From the NCBI RefSeq assembly GCF_001429505.1, contig NZ_LMJW01000022.1, positions 909,497 through 973,496 on the forward strand: DNA of 64,000 nt. The letters run 5' to 3'. Each line of letters begins with the position of its first letter. Within the stretch, counting starts at the first letter, position 1. Under the pieces are notes generated by a model. It saw only the letters and a program-made list of their open reading frames with translations, was not told where the DNA came from and did not search any database. Positions 1-8,099 of this stretch are shown piece by piece. Origin of the DNA: Allobosea sp. Root483D1. Its GTDB lineage: Bacteria; Pseudomonadota; Alphaproteobacteria; Rhizobiales; Beijerinckiaceae. A program made the position numbers and the translations under genes.

Positions 1-572
1 ACGACTTTCCGGGCAAGCGCCTGATCGATGCGGCGGTCGACCTGCCCTTCGCCTTGCCCACGGCGGTTGCCGGCATCTCGCTCGCGGCGATCTATGCGCC
101 CAATGGCTGGGTCGGCGGCCTGCTCGCGCCCTATGACATCAAGGTCGCCTATACGCCGCTCGGCGTGATGGTGGCTCTGATCTTCATCGGCCTGCCCTTC
201 GTCGTCCGCACGATCCAGCCGGTGCTGGAAGAGCTGCCGGCCGATATCGAGGAGGCCGCGGCCCTGCTCGGCGCCAGCCGCTGGCGCACCATCTTCACCG
301 TGCTGCTGCCGCCGGTGCTGCCGGCGCTGCTGACCGGCTTCGTGCTCGCCTTTGCGCGCGCCGTCGGCGAATACGGCTCGGTGATCTTCATCGCCGGCAA
401 CGTGCCGATGGTGTCCGAGATCGCGCCGCTGCTGATCGTGATCCGCCTGGAGCAGTTCGACTATGCCGGGGCAGCCGTGGTCGCGACGATCATGCTGCTT
501 CTGTCCTTCGCCCTGATCCTGCTGGTCAACCTGATCCAGGCCCGCGCCCGCCGGAGATTCGGCGATGTCTGA
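1..572 (+). CDS. cysT: Sulfate/thiosulfate ABC transporter permease CysT (5' partial)
   Basis: One of the two inner-membrane permeases of the sulfate/thiosulfate importer. The reading frame is open from base 3, so the N-terminus lies outside the window and 189 residues are visible. The visible part has several hydrophobic segments and the EAA loop that docks the ATPase, IEEAAALLGASRWRTIFTVLLP in pattern (around 245-310), followed by the conserved FARAVGEYGSVIFIAGN stretch typical of CysT/CysU. It overlaps cysW by 8 bases, and cysA follows, so the three are translationally coupled. A periplasmic binding protein (Sbp or CysP) is expected upstream, outside the window. Assignment to CysT rather than a molybdate permease rests on the paired CysW and on CysA. 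Confidence 0.93.
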   Translation, partial: DFPGKRLIDAAVDLPFALPTAVAGISLAAIYAPNGWVGGLLAPYDIKVAYTPLGVMVALIFIGLPFVVRTIQPVLEELPADIEEAAALLGASRWRTIFTVLLPPVLPALLTGFVLAFARAVGEYGSVIFIAGNVPMVSEIAPLLIVIRLEQFDYAGAAVVATIMLLLSFALILLVNLIQARARRRFGDV

Positions 573-1458
573 CGCCAGCCTGCCCTATCAGATCGAGGAT
601 CTCGCTCCCGCCCGCGCCGCCCGGCGCGTCAAGGGCGAATCCCGCCTGGTCCAGTTCGTGCTGGTTGCCGTCTCGCTCGCCTTCCTCTGCCTCTTCCTGT
701 TCCTGCCGCTGATCTCGGTCTTCGTCGAGGCCAGCGCGCGCGGCTGGCATGCCTATCGCGAGGCGATCCTCGAACCCGATGCGCTGGCGGCGATCCGCCT
801 GACCCTGTTCGTCGCGGCGGTCGCCGTGCCGTTCAACGTGGTCTTCGGCCTGGCGGCGGCCTGGGCGATCGCCAAGTTCGAGTTCCGCGGCAAAAACCTG
901 CTGATCAGCTTCATCGACCTGCCTTTCTCGGTCTCGCCGGTGATCTCGGGCCTGGTCTTCGTGCTGCTCTTCGGCGCCCAGGGCTATTTCGGTCCGTGGC
1001 TCGCGGCCAACGACATCAAGATCGTCTTCGCCGTGCCGGGGATCCTGCTGGCGACGATCTTCGTCACCTTTCCCTTCGTCGCGCGCGAACTGATCCCGCA
1101 CATGCAATCGCTCGGCTCGGCCGACGAGGAGGCGGCGCTGACGCTCGGTGCCTCCGGCTGGACCACTTTCTTCACGGTCACCCTGCCGAATGTGAAGTGG
1201 AGCCTGTTCTACGGGGTGCTGCTCTGCAATGCCCGCGCCATGGGCGAGTTCGGCGCGGTCGCCGTCGTCTCGGGCAAGATCCGCGGCCTGACCAACACCA
1301 TGCCGCTGCATGTCGAGATTCTCTACAACGAGTACATGGGCGCCGCCGCCTTCGCGGTCGCCTCGCTGCTGGCGGGCCTGGCCCTCATCACGCTCGTCCT
1401 GAAAACCGTGCTGGAATGGCGCTTCGCCGACGCGATCGCCGCCAGCCGCCGTCATTGA
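565..1458 (+). CDS. cysW: Sulfate/thiosulfate ABC transporter permease CysW
   Basis: Second membrane permease of the sulfate/thiosulfate importer, 297 residues, close to the usual CysW length. A cytoplasmic N-terminal tail of about 30 residues precedes roughly six hydrophobic segments. The EAA loop for contact with CysA is visible as ADEEAALTLGASGWTTFFTV, and the following ARAMGEFGAVAVVSGKIRG motif is characteristic of CysW. Its ATG overlaps the cysT stop and its TGA directly abuts the cysA reading frame, which fits a single operon. Expression is probably tied to sulfur limitation, but no regulator site can be judged because the operon promoter is outside the window. Confidence 0.94.
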   Translation: MSDASLPYQIEDLAPARAARRVKGESRLVQFVLVAVSLAFLCLFLFLPLISVFVEASARGWHAYREAILEPDALAAIRLTLFVAAVAVPFNVVFGLAAAWAIAKFEFRGKNLLISFIDLPFSVSPVISGLVFVLLFGAQGYFGPWLAANDIKIVFAVPGILLATIFVTFPFVARELIPHMQSLGSADEEAALTLGASGWTTFFTVTLPNVKWSLFYGVLLCNARAMGEFGAVAVVSGKIRGLTNTMPLHVEILYNEYMGAAAFAVASLLAGLALITLVLKTVLEWRFADAIAASRRH

Positions 1459-1470
1459 GTGGAAGAGCCC

Positions 1471-2517
1471 ATGTCGGTCGCCGTCACCATCGAAAGCGTC
1501 GAGAAGCGCTTCCAGAACTTTCCCGCTCTGCGCGGCGTCTCGCTCGACATCCAGCCGGGCGAGCTCGTCGCGCTACTCGGCCCGTCCGGCTCGGGCAAGA
1601 CGACGCTGCTACGCGTCATCGCCGGGCTGGAACAGGCCGAGCGCGGCCGCGTGCTCTTCGGCGAGACCGATACGCGCGAGCTCTCGCTGCGCGAGCGCCG
1701 GATCGGCTTCGTCTTCCAGCACTATGCGCTGTTCAAGACGATGAGCGTCGGCGAGAACATCGCCTTCGGCTTGAAATCGCGGCCGCGCGCCGAGCGGCCG
1801 AGCCCCGCCGAGATAAGAAAGCGCGTCTCCGACCTCCTCGAGCTGATCCAGCTGCCCGGGCTGGAGAAACGCTATCCGAGCCAGCTTTCCGGCGGCCAGC
1901 GCCAGCGCATCGCGCTTGCCCGGGCGCTGGCGATCGAGCCGCGTGTACTGCTGCTCGACGAACCCTTCGGTGCGCTCGACGCCAAGGTCCGCAAGGATTT
2001 GCGCGCCTGGCTGCGTGAATTGCACCGGCACACCGGCCACACCACCGTCTTCGTCACGCATGACCAGGAAGAGGCGCTGGAGCTGGCCGACCGGGTCGCG
2101 ATTCTCCATGACGGCCGGCTCGAACAGGTCGGCTCGCCCGACGATGTCTACGACCATCCGGCGACGCCTTTCGTCTGCCAGTTCCTAGGCGACGCCAATC
2201 ATTTGCCGGTCAAGGTCGTCGGCAGCCAGGCCTTCTTCCAGGATCGTCCGGTGCTCGGCGGCCTGCGCCAGAATCTGGGCGGGCCGGCCTCGCTCTATGT
2301 CCGGCCGCAGCACCTGCGCATCGTCGATGATGCGCCGCTGGCTCTGCCGGGCGTGGTCGAGCATCTCAGGCGCAACGGGCCGCTGCGCCGCGCCGAAGTC
2401 GCTGTCGAGGGGCTGCCGAAGCGGCTCGATGTCGACCTTGCCAGCCAGGTCGCGCCGGCAATCGGAGAACGCATCCGGCTGCGCATCACGCATGGCAACC
2501 TGTTTGCTGCGGCCTGA
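1471..2517 (+). CDS. cysA: Sulfate/thiosulfate import ATP-binding protein CysA
   Basis: Cytoplasmic ATPase that powers sulfate/thiosulfate import through CysT-CysW, 348 residues. Walker A is GPSGSGKTT at residues 37-45, the ABC signature is LSGGQRQR, and Walker B plus D-loop reads VLLLDEPFGALD, followed by the switch histidine in FVTHDQEEA. A C-terminal regulatory (TOBE-like) domain occupies about the last 110 residues. An in-frame GTG lies upstream at 1459, immediately after the cysW stop, but the ATG at 1471 is preceded at good spacing by GGAAGAG and begins in the usual CysA manner, so I prefer it. The next gene starts 65 bases later and is probably in the same operon. Confidence 0.94.
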   Translation: MSVAVTIESVEKRFQNFPALRGVSLDIQPGELVALLGPSGSGKTTLLRVIAGLEQAERGRVLFGETDTRELSLRERRIGFVFQHYALFKTMSVGENIAFGLKSRPRAERPSPAEIRKRVSDLLELIQLPGLEKRYPSQLSGGQRQRIALARALAIEPRVLLLDEPFGALDAKVRKDLRAWLRELHRHTGHTTVFVTHDQEEALELADRVAILHDGRLEQVGSPDDVYDHPATPFVCQFLGDANHLPVKVVGSQAFFQDRPVLGGLRQNLGGPASLYVRPQHLRIVDDAPLALPGVVEHLRRNGPLRRAEVAVEGLPKRLDVDLASQVAPAIGERIRLRITHGNLFAAA

Positions 2518-2582
2518 AGCCGCCCTCGCCTCTGCCTGCCTGGCGGGTTATCCCTGAGGCAGAACGAACGGAGGAGAGCGCG

Positions 2583-3020
2583 ATGAAAGCACGGGCACGC
2601 TGGGTCGAGGGCATGGCCTTCATGGGCGAAGCTGGCAGCGGCCACGCCGTGATGATGGATGGCGCGCCCGAATATGGCGGCCGCAATATCGGCATCCGGC
2701 CGCTGGAGATGCTGCTGATCGGGCTCGCCGGCTGCACCGGCTTCGATGTCGTGCAGATCCTCAAGAAGGGGCGCGAGGCGGTGACCGGTTGCGACGTCGA
2801 AGTCGAGGCCGAGCGCGCGACCGAGGATCCCAAGGTCTTTACCAAGATCCACATCGCCTACCGCGTCAGCGGCCGCGGCCTGTCGCAGGCCAAGGCCGAA
2901 CGCGCCGTCACATTGTCGAAGGAAAAGTACTGTTCCGCTTCGATCATGCTGGGGGCGACGGCCGAGATGAGCACCTCGCTCACGGTCATCGACGAACTGC
3001 AAAAGGAGGCCGCGGAATGA
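2583..3020 (+). CDS. OsmC family protein
   Basis: A 145-residue OsmC/Ohr-fold protein. Members of this family reduce organic or lipid hydroperoxides through two cysteines, though the YhfA-like branch has no settled activity. The two expected cysteines are visible at residues 51 (GLAGCTGFD) and 117 (KYCSAS), in the family positions. A strong ribosome site, GGAGGAGAG, precedes the ATG. Its stop overlaps the rhodanese start (ATGA), so the two are co-translated, and both follow the cys transport genes. That setting suggests a role in handling reactive sulfur or sulfur-linked peroxides rather than osmotic stress; this is inference from context. The short N-terminus resembles YhfA-like members more than Ohr. 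Confidence 0.85.
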   Translation: MKARARWVEGMAFMGEAGSGHAVMMDGAPEYGGRNIGIRPLEMLLIGLAGCTGFDVVQILKKGREAVTGCDVEVEAERATEDPKVFTKIHIAYRVSGRGLSQAKAERAVTLSKEKYCSASIMLGATAEMSTSLTVIDELQKEAAE

Positions 3021-3874
3021 CGGATATCCCGACCTCGGGGCTGGTATCCCCCGAAGTCCTGGCCGGAGCGCTGGGCTCGCCCGAACTCGTCATCATCGAC
3101 ATTCGCGCCGCCGCCGAAGGCGGACGCCAGGCTTTCGAGGCCGGCCACATCCCCGGCGCGGTGCACAGCGACTACGCCGCCGATGGCTGGCGCGCCAAGG
3201 TTGGCAATGCGCCTGGCATGCTGCCGCCGCTCGACCATCTCGCCGCACTGGCTGGCCGGCTCGGCATCATCCCGCCGAGCAAGGCCGTGATCGTGCCGGC
3301 CGGGCTCACCGCCAGCGACCTCGCCGCCGCGACGCGCGTCTACTGGACGCTGAAGCTGATCGGCCACGGCCAGCAGGCGATCCTCGACGGCGGCTTCAAG
3401 GGCTGGCAGACCTCTCCGGGCCTGCCGATCGAGACCGGGCCATCCAAGCCGGCGTCGGCATCGCCCTACCCGGTCGTGGTGCAGCAGAAGCTGCGCAGCA
3501 CCGCCGACGCCACGCTGGTCGCCTCGCGCAGCAAGCTCGCGACGCTCGTCGACGCCCGCTCGACCAGCTATTTCGAAGGCAAGGAGAAGGCGGCCGAGGC
3601 GACGCGCGCTGGACACATCCCGGGCGCCGTCTCGCGCGACTACGCCGCGGCCTTCGATCCGGCGACCGGACGGTTCAAGCCGGCCGGAGACCTAGGCGCC
3701 CTATTCGGCCCGGTGCCGAAGGGCCCGGCGATCTCCTATTGCAACACAGGCCATACCGCCTCGCTCAACTGGTTCGTGATGTCGGAGCTGCTCGGCCGCG
3801 ACGAGGTCTCGCTCTACGACGGCTCGATGACCGACTGGACCCAGGATCCGGAGCGGCCGGTCGAGGCGGGCTGA
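3017..3874 (+). CDS. Sulfurtransferase, two-domain rhodanese (SseA type)
   Basis: A 285-residue tandem rhodanese that transfers sulfane sulfur from thiosulfate or 3-mercaptopyruvate to a thiol acceptor in the cytoplasm. The N-terminal inactive rhodanese domain spans about residues 10-130 and the C-terminal catalytic domain about 155-280. The persulfide cysteine is residue 242 in the loop CNTGHTA, and the paired HIPGAV motifs (about residues 50 and 195) mark each domain. An ideal AAGGAGG site precedes the ATG, which overlaps the OsmC stop. The position after sulfate transport genes supports a sulfur-metabolic role. The loop CNTGHTA does not match the classic CRKGVTA or CGSGVTA loops, so donor preference cannot be stated. 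Confidence 0.88.
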   Translation: MTDIPTSGLVSPEVLAGALGSPELVIIDIRAAAEGGRQAFEAGHIPGAVHSDYAADGWRAKVGNAPGMLPPLDHLAALAGRLGIIPPSKAVIVPAGLTASDLAAATRVYWTLKLIGHGQQAILDGGFKGWQTSPGLPIETGPSKPASASPYPVVVQQKLRSTADATLVASRSKLATLVDARSTSYFEGKEKAAEATRAGHIPGAVSRDYAAAFDPATGRFKPAGDLGALFGPVPKGPAISYCNTGHTASLNWFVMSELLGRDEVSLYDGSMTDWTQDPERPVEAG

Positions 3875-3894
3875 AGCTGCAGCCGACCGCGCGA

Positions 3895-3983
3895 CGTCAT
3901 TGCGAGCGAAGCGAAGCAATCCTGGGGCACTTAGAGCTCTGCCGCCCCTGAATTGCTTCGTCGCTGCGCTCCTCGCAATGACG
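3895..3983. repeat. Dispersed palindromic repeat, GCGAGCGAAGCGAAG type
   Basis: Two long inverted arms, 3895-3920 (CGTCATTGCGAGCGAAGCGA onward) and 3952-3983, lie 21 bases after the rhodanese stop. They pair over most of their length, with a few extra bases in the right arm. Repeats with this exact core are widespread between genes in Rhizobiales genomes. It may act as a transcription end for the sulfur operon, but it has no following T run. Confidence 0.75.
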
Positions 3984-4122
3984 GAGAGGGTTGCGGTCGA
4001 AGCTTCAGCGCCCATCTGCCCGCCCCGCATTTGCAAATTTGTCCAAAAAGGATCAAAGGAGGCGCCAACGCGCCGGCTTCGCCGCGCCCTTCCCTTGCTC
4101 CGTTTTCCGAGTTCTGCCGCCG

Positions 4123-5442
4123 ATGAATGCCGTCGCGCCGAAAATCTCGTTCGTCTCTCTCGGGTGCCCCAAGGCGCTCGTCGATTCCGAACGCATCATC
4201 ACCTCGCTGCGCTCGGAGGGCTACGAGCTCAGCAAGACCCACGCGGGCGCCGATGTCGTGATCGTCAATACCTGCGGCTTCCTCGATAGCGCCAAACAGG
4301 AATCGCTGGAGGCGATCGGCTCGGCCATGGCCGAGAACGGCAAGGTCATCGTCACCGGCTGCATGGGCGCCGAGCCCGAGCAAATCCGCGACGCCTTCCC
4401 GAACCTGCTCGCGATCACGGGGCCGCAAGCCTATGAGAGCGTCGTCTCGGCCGTGCACCAGGCCGTGCCGCCCAAGCACGATCCCTTCCTGGATCTGGTC
4501 CCGGACCAGGGCATCAAGCTGACGCCGCGGCACTACGCTTATTTAAAGATTTCAGAAGGTTGCAATAACCGCTGCAGCTTCTGCATCATCCCGAAACTGC
4601 GCGGCGACCTGGTCTCGCGCCCGATCGGCGACGTGCTGCGCGAGGCCGAGAAGCTGGTCAAGGCCGGCGTCAAGGAACTGCTGGTGATCTCGCAGGACAC
4701 CAGCGCCTACGGGCTCGACATCAAATACGCACCCTCGATGTGGAAGGATCGCGAGGTCCGCACCCGCTTCTTCGAGCTGGCGCGCGAGCTCGGCCAGATG
4801 GGCGTCTGGGTGCGGATGCACTACGTCTACCCCTATCCGCATGTCGACGAGGTCATTCCGCTGATGGCGGAAGGGCATGTGCTGCCCTATCTCGACATTC
4901 CGTTCCAGCACGCCTCCCCCTCCGTGCTGAAGGCGATGCGCCGGCCCGCCCATCACGAGAAGACGCTGGAACGCATCCGGAAGTGGCGCGAGATCTGCCC
5001 GGACCTCGCCATCCGCTCGACCTTCATCGTCGGCTTCCCCGGCGAGACCGAGGAGGATGTCGATTTCCTGCTCGACTGGCTGAAGGAAGCGAAGCTGGAG
5101 CGCGTCGGCTGCTTCAAATACGAGCCGGTCAAGGGCGCGACCGCCAATGATCTCGGCCTGCCGCTGGTCGACGAGGACGAGAAGGAGGCGCGCTGGCACC
5201 GCTTCATGAAGACGCAGGCCGAGGTTTCGGCCCGCATCGTCAAGGCGCGCGTCGGCAAGCGTATCCAAGTGATCATCGACGAGGCCGGGCCGACCGTCGC
5301 CAAGGGGCGCTCGAAATGGGATGCGCCCGAGATCGACGGCAATGTCTATGTGTCGAGCCGCCGGCCGCTCCGGCCGGGCGATATCGTCACGGTGAAGGTC
5401 GAGCGCGCGGACGCCTATGACCTGCACGGCATGGCGGTCTGA
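4123..5442 (+). CDS. rimO: Ribosomal protein S12 methylthiotransferase RimO
   Basis: A 439-residue radical-SAM enzyme that methylthiolates the conserved aspartate of ribosomal protein S12. The N-terminal UPF0004 domain carries its three cluster cysteines at residues 15 (SLGC), 51 (NTCGF) and 80 (GCMG). The radical-SAM cysteines are 147, 151 and 154 in CNNRCSFC. A C-terminal TRAM domain closes the protein (VIIDEAG to the end). Length matches E. coli RimO (441). Although the frame stays open upstream, the ATG at 4123 gives the family N-terminus (KISFVSLGCPKALVDSE). RimO rather than MiaB is indicated by SLGCPKALVDSE. It stands alone, with a small convergent gene 12 bases downstream. Confidence 0.96.
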   Translation: MNAVAPKISFVSLGCPKALVDSERIITSLRSEGYELSKTHAGADVVIVNTCGFLDSAKQESLEAIGSAMAENGKVIVTGCMGAEPEQIRDAFPNLLAITGPQAYESVVSAVHQAVPPKHDPFLDLVPDQGIKLTPRHYAYLKISEGCNNRCSFCIIPKLRGDLVSRPIGDVLREAEKLVKAGVKELLVISQDTSAYGLDIKYAPSMWKDREVRTRFFELARELGQMGVWVRMHYVYPYPHVDEVIPLMAEGHVLPYLDIPFQHASPSVLKAMRRPAHHEKTLERIRKWREICPDLAIRSTFIVGFPGETEEDVDFLLDWLKEAKLERVGCFKYEPVKGATANDLGLPLVDEDEKEARWHRFMKTQAEVSARIVKARVGKRIQVIIDEAGPTVAKGRSKWDAPEIDGNVYVSSRRPLRPGDIVTVKVERADAYDLHGMAV

Positions 5443-5454
5443 TTCAGAATCGTC

Positions 5455-5667
5455 TCACGCAAGTGCCACAGGCACGGGCCGCGACATGCGACGCGCTTCG
5501 GTGACACGGCCGACGCGCGGCCGCGACGACTTCTCGAACACGATCTGCGCATCGCTGACCTGAGTGGCGAGCCGGAGCGTCGGACGGGCGGTGAGCTGCG
5601 CCTGGAGCGCCATCGCGACGATGGCGAAGGAGAGGATGAAACCGAGGCGGCGAAAAAACGGGGACAT
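5455..5667 (-). CDS. Hypothetical small secreted or membrane-anchored protein
   Basis: A 70-residue reading frame. Its N-terminus (RRLGFILSFAIVAMALQAQL) looks like a signal peptide or a single membrane anchor, and the rest is basic and without recognised motifs. It sits convergently with rimO and downstream of the membrane protein at 5770-6861, in the same sense. No clear ribosome site precedes the ATG, and a short inverted repeat (5674-5700) lies in its leader. I do not recognise a family. It is kept because the hydrophobic N-terminus is well formed and nothing on the other strand competes for the space. Confidence 0.42.
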   Translation of the reverse strand: MSPFFRRLGFILSFAIVAMALQAQLTARPTLRLATQVSDAQIVFEKSSRPRVGRVTEARRMSRPVPVALA

Positions 5668-5673
5668 GACGTA

Positions 5674-5700
5674 GGGACCAAAGTTCTTGTTGTTGGTCCC
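5674..5700. repeat. Short inverted repeat GGGACCAA/TTGGTCCC
   Basis: Perfect 8-bp arms at 5674-5681 and 5693-5700 with an 11-nt loop. It lies between two minus-strand genes, so it may be a weak terminator of the 5770-6861 gene or a leader hairpin of the 70-residue gene. There is no T run on either side. Confidence 0.45.
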
Positions 5701-5769
5701 GCTTTGCCGGCTCCAGGCAGGCTTTCGCTTTCAGGTTTCGGAATTTTCGTTTTTCTTGCTCCACCTACG

Positions 5770-6861
5770 TCAGGTGCTTGCCGCGGACGCCTCTGCGTGG
5801 GCCAGTGCGCGGCGCTTTCGGCCGAGCCCACCAAGCCACCAGCCGAAGCGCTGCGCCGCCATGGCAATGGCCAAGGCATAACCGAGCAGAGCCAGCATCC
5901 AGCCGGCTGCCTGCAGGCTGAGAGCGCCGAGCACGAGAGCCGAGCGTCCGAGCAGCTTCAGGACTGCGCGCGCCGTCGACGGCTTGGCCGCTGCGAGCTT
6001 CGCTGCCCGGCCGACGTCGCCGGCATCCTCGGCGACGGCGAGCACCTGGCGCAAGCCGCGCTGGCCGGTACGGGCGTAGAGCGCGCCGGCGTCCTGGCCG
6101 AGTGTGGTGAAGCGCGCCAGCGCCGCCGGCCGGACGATGCCGCCAGCGGCCGCTTTCGCCGCCGCGAGGTCCAGACGTGCTGCCGCGCCGAGGCTCGTCG
6201 CCAGGGCCGGCCGGTCGACCGCGCCCGCCGCCATGCGGCCGAGGTTGGCGGTGAGCACCGGGGAGAGCAGCTTGGCCTTGCTCGCAGCCTTGACCGCGCT
6301 GACGCCGCCGCGGGCGGGAAGGCCGCCGCCGAGGCTGATCCAGGTCGCAGCCGTGATCGCCAGGCCGACCGCGGCGAGCGCCAGCACCGTCTCATCCGTC
6401 CGCTCGCCGTCGATGAACTTGCGCCCCTCGCGGGCGAGATCGCGCAGGTCGCCGAAGCCGCTGATGTCCCCCACCAGCGCGCCGGCGAAGGCGGCATCGC
6501 TCTCGCGTTCGCCGGCAATGAAGCCGTGGCCGAAATCGGAGACGGCCTGAGCCAGCGCGTTCGCCTTCAAGGCTTCGGTCCGCGCGATGCGTTCGGGTGC
6601 GATGGCAATTCCGCGCTCGGTCGCCAGCGTGATGAAGCTCTCGGCGAGACCGAGATCGCCGGCCGCCAGCGCCCGATCGATCTCATGAGCGATGCGATCC
6701 TGCGTCGCGATGCCGGCAAGGCGAAGCCGCGACAGCTCGGCGGGATCATCTTTCACCTGTTGAAGCTGCCAGCTCTGCAGGGCCGGCGGAGCGATCACGG
6801 CACTGCCCACTGCGAGTGCCACGATGATGCTCGACGAGACAATGACCCTGGCGATGCGCAA
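5770..6861 (-). CDS. Conserved hypothetical membrane protein
   Basis: A 363-residue protein with an N-terminal signal/anchor segment (VIVSSSIIVALAVGSAVIA), a central hydrophobic segment (LALAAVGLAITAATWISLG, about residue 160) and a C-terminal hydrophobic stretch (ALVLGALSLQAAGWMLALLGYALAIAMAA, about residues 310-340) ending in a basic tail. The parts between are alanine- and arginine-rich and probably helical. I do not recognise a characterised family. Neighbours (rimO, a quinone reductase) give no functional hint. Codon and base use look like the rest of the window, and the opposite-strand frame over the same bases lacks these features, so I take this strand as coding. Confidence 0.7.
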   Translation of the reverse strand: MRIARVIVSSSIIVALAVGSAVIAPPALQSWQLQQVKDDPAELSRLRLAGIATQDRIAHEIDRALAAGDLGLAESFITLATERGIAIAPERIARTEALKANALAQAVSDFGHGFIAGERESDAAFAGALVGDISGFGDLRDLAREGRKFIDGERTDETVLALAAVGLAITAATWISLGGGLPARGGVSAVKAASKAKLLSPVLTANLGRMAAGAVDRPALATSLGAAARLDLAAAKAAAGGIVRPAALARFTTLGQDAGALYARTGQRGLRQVLAVAEDAGDVGRAAKLAAAKPSTARAVLKLLGRSALVLGALSLQAAGWMLALLGYALAIAMAAQRFGWWLGGLGRKRRALAHAEASAAST

Positions 6862-6948
6862 GCGGGATACCTGAAACGGAAACGGTCCGGCCGCCTGGCC
6901 GGACCGCAGTTCGCATAACCTTCGATTCAGGCGGAAATTGCGCCGCCG

Positions 6949-7920
6949 CTACGGCACGATCACCGTCGAGCCCGTGGTGCCACGCCCTTCCAGCGCGCGA
7001 TGGGCGTTGGCGGCGTCCTTGAGTGCGAAGCGGGCATTGATTGCGACGCTGACCTTGCCGGAACCGACGGCCTCGAACAGATTCTTCGCCATCGCGACCA
7101 GCGTGTCACGGTTGGCCGTATGCGTGTTCATCGTCGGACGGGTGACATAGAGCGAGCCCTTCGCCGAAAGGATGCCGAGATTGAACGCCTCGACCGCGCC
7201 CGAGGCGTTGCCGAAGCTGGCCAGCAGGCCGAAAGGCTTCAGCGAGTCGAGCGAGCCCATGAAGGTGTCCTTGCCGACGCCGTCATAGACGACATCGCAA
7301 CGCTTCCCGGCGGTGATCTCCTTGACGCGCGCCGGAACGTCCTCGTCGCGATAGAGGATGACGTGGTCGGCCTTGTTCGCCTTGGCGAGCTCGGCCTTCT
7401 CCTTGCTGCCGACCGTGCCGATCACGGTCGCGCCCAGAGCCTTGCCCCATTGGCAGAGGATCGAGCCGGTGCCGCCGGCTGCGGCATGCACCAGAATCGT
7501 GTCGCCCGGTTTGACCGGATAGGTGCGGTGGAGCAGGTACTCGGCGGTCAGCCCCTTCAGCAGCATGCTGGCGGCAGCCTCGTAGGAGACGTTGTCCGGC
7601 AAGGCGACCACAGCCGAGGCCGGAACGATGCGCTCCTCGGCATAGGCGCCGTGCGCTGCGACGACGGCGATGCGGTCGCCCGGCTTGAAATCGCTGACGC
7701 CAGGGCCGACAGCGAGCACATCGCCAGCCGATTCATTGCCGAGCGTGATCGGCAGCGACGCCGGGTAGAGCCCGGTGCGGAAATAGGTGTCGATGAAGTT
7801 CAGCCCGATGGCGCGGTTGCGGATCAGGATCTCGCCCGGCCCCGGCGCCGGCAGGCTGACCTCCTCCAGCTGCAGAACCTCGGGTCCACCGGTCTTGTGT
7901 ACGCGGATAGCTTTCGCCAT
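6949..7920 (-). CDS. NADPH:quinone oxidoreductase, zinc-independent MDR family
   Basis: A 323-residue cytoplasmic medium-chain dehydrogenase/reductase of the quinone oxidoreductase (Qor) type, expected to reduce quinones with NADPH. The start MAKAIRVHKTGGPEVLQ is the family N-terminus; a longer upstream frame is rejected. The Rossmann part carries AAAGGTGSILCQWGKALGA, the NADPH-binding glycine motif of this group, and there are no structural zinc cysteines. Length matches E. coli QorA (327). It is transcribed away from the flavin hydroxylase gene at 8100, leaving a 179-bp divergent region that should hold both promoters. Confidence 0.92.
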   Translation of the reverse strand: MAKAIRVHKTGGPEVLQLEEVSLPAPGPGEILIRNRAIGLNFIDTYFRTGLYPASLPITLGNESAGDVLAVGPGVSDFKPGDRIAVVAAHGAYAEERIVPASAVVALPDNVSYEAAASMLLKGLTAEYLLHRTYPVKPGDTILVHAAAGGTGSILCQWGKALGATVIGTVGSKEKAELAKANKADHVILYRDEDVPARVKEITAGKRCDVVYDGVGKDTFMGSLDSLKPFGLLASFGNASGAVEAFNLGILSAKGSLYVTRPTMNTHTANRDTLVAMAKNLFEAVGSGKVSVAINARFALKDAANAHRALEGRGTTGSTVIVP

Positions 7921-8099
7921 GGCGATCTCCTGATGTCGATGGCCGCAACGATAGGGACTAGCCTTCCTCCGGCGCAACGGCGCAGTGCGTGTCAGGCAGG
8001 CGTACGGCGCCGAAGCGTGCCGGCAAATTTGCATGATCAGCTAGGAGCTGCGGCAAGCAGGCGCTCGCCAGTGCCGCCGGCTTGGGCTACCCAAAGGCC

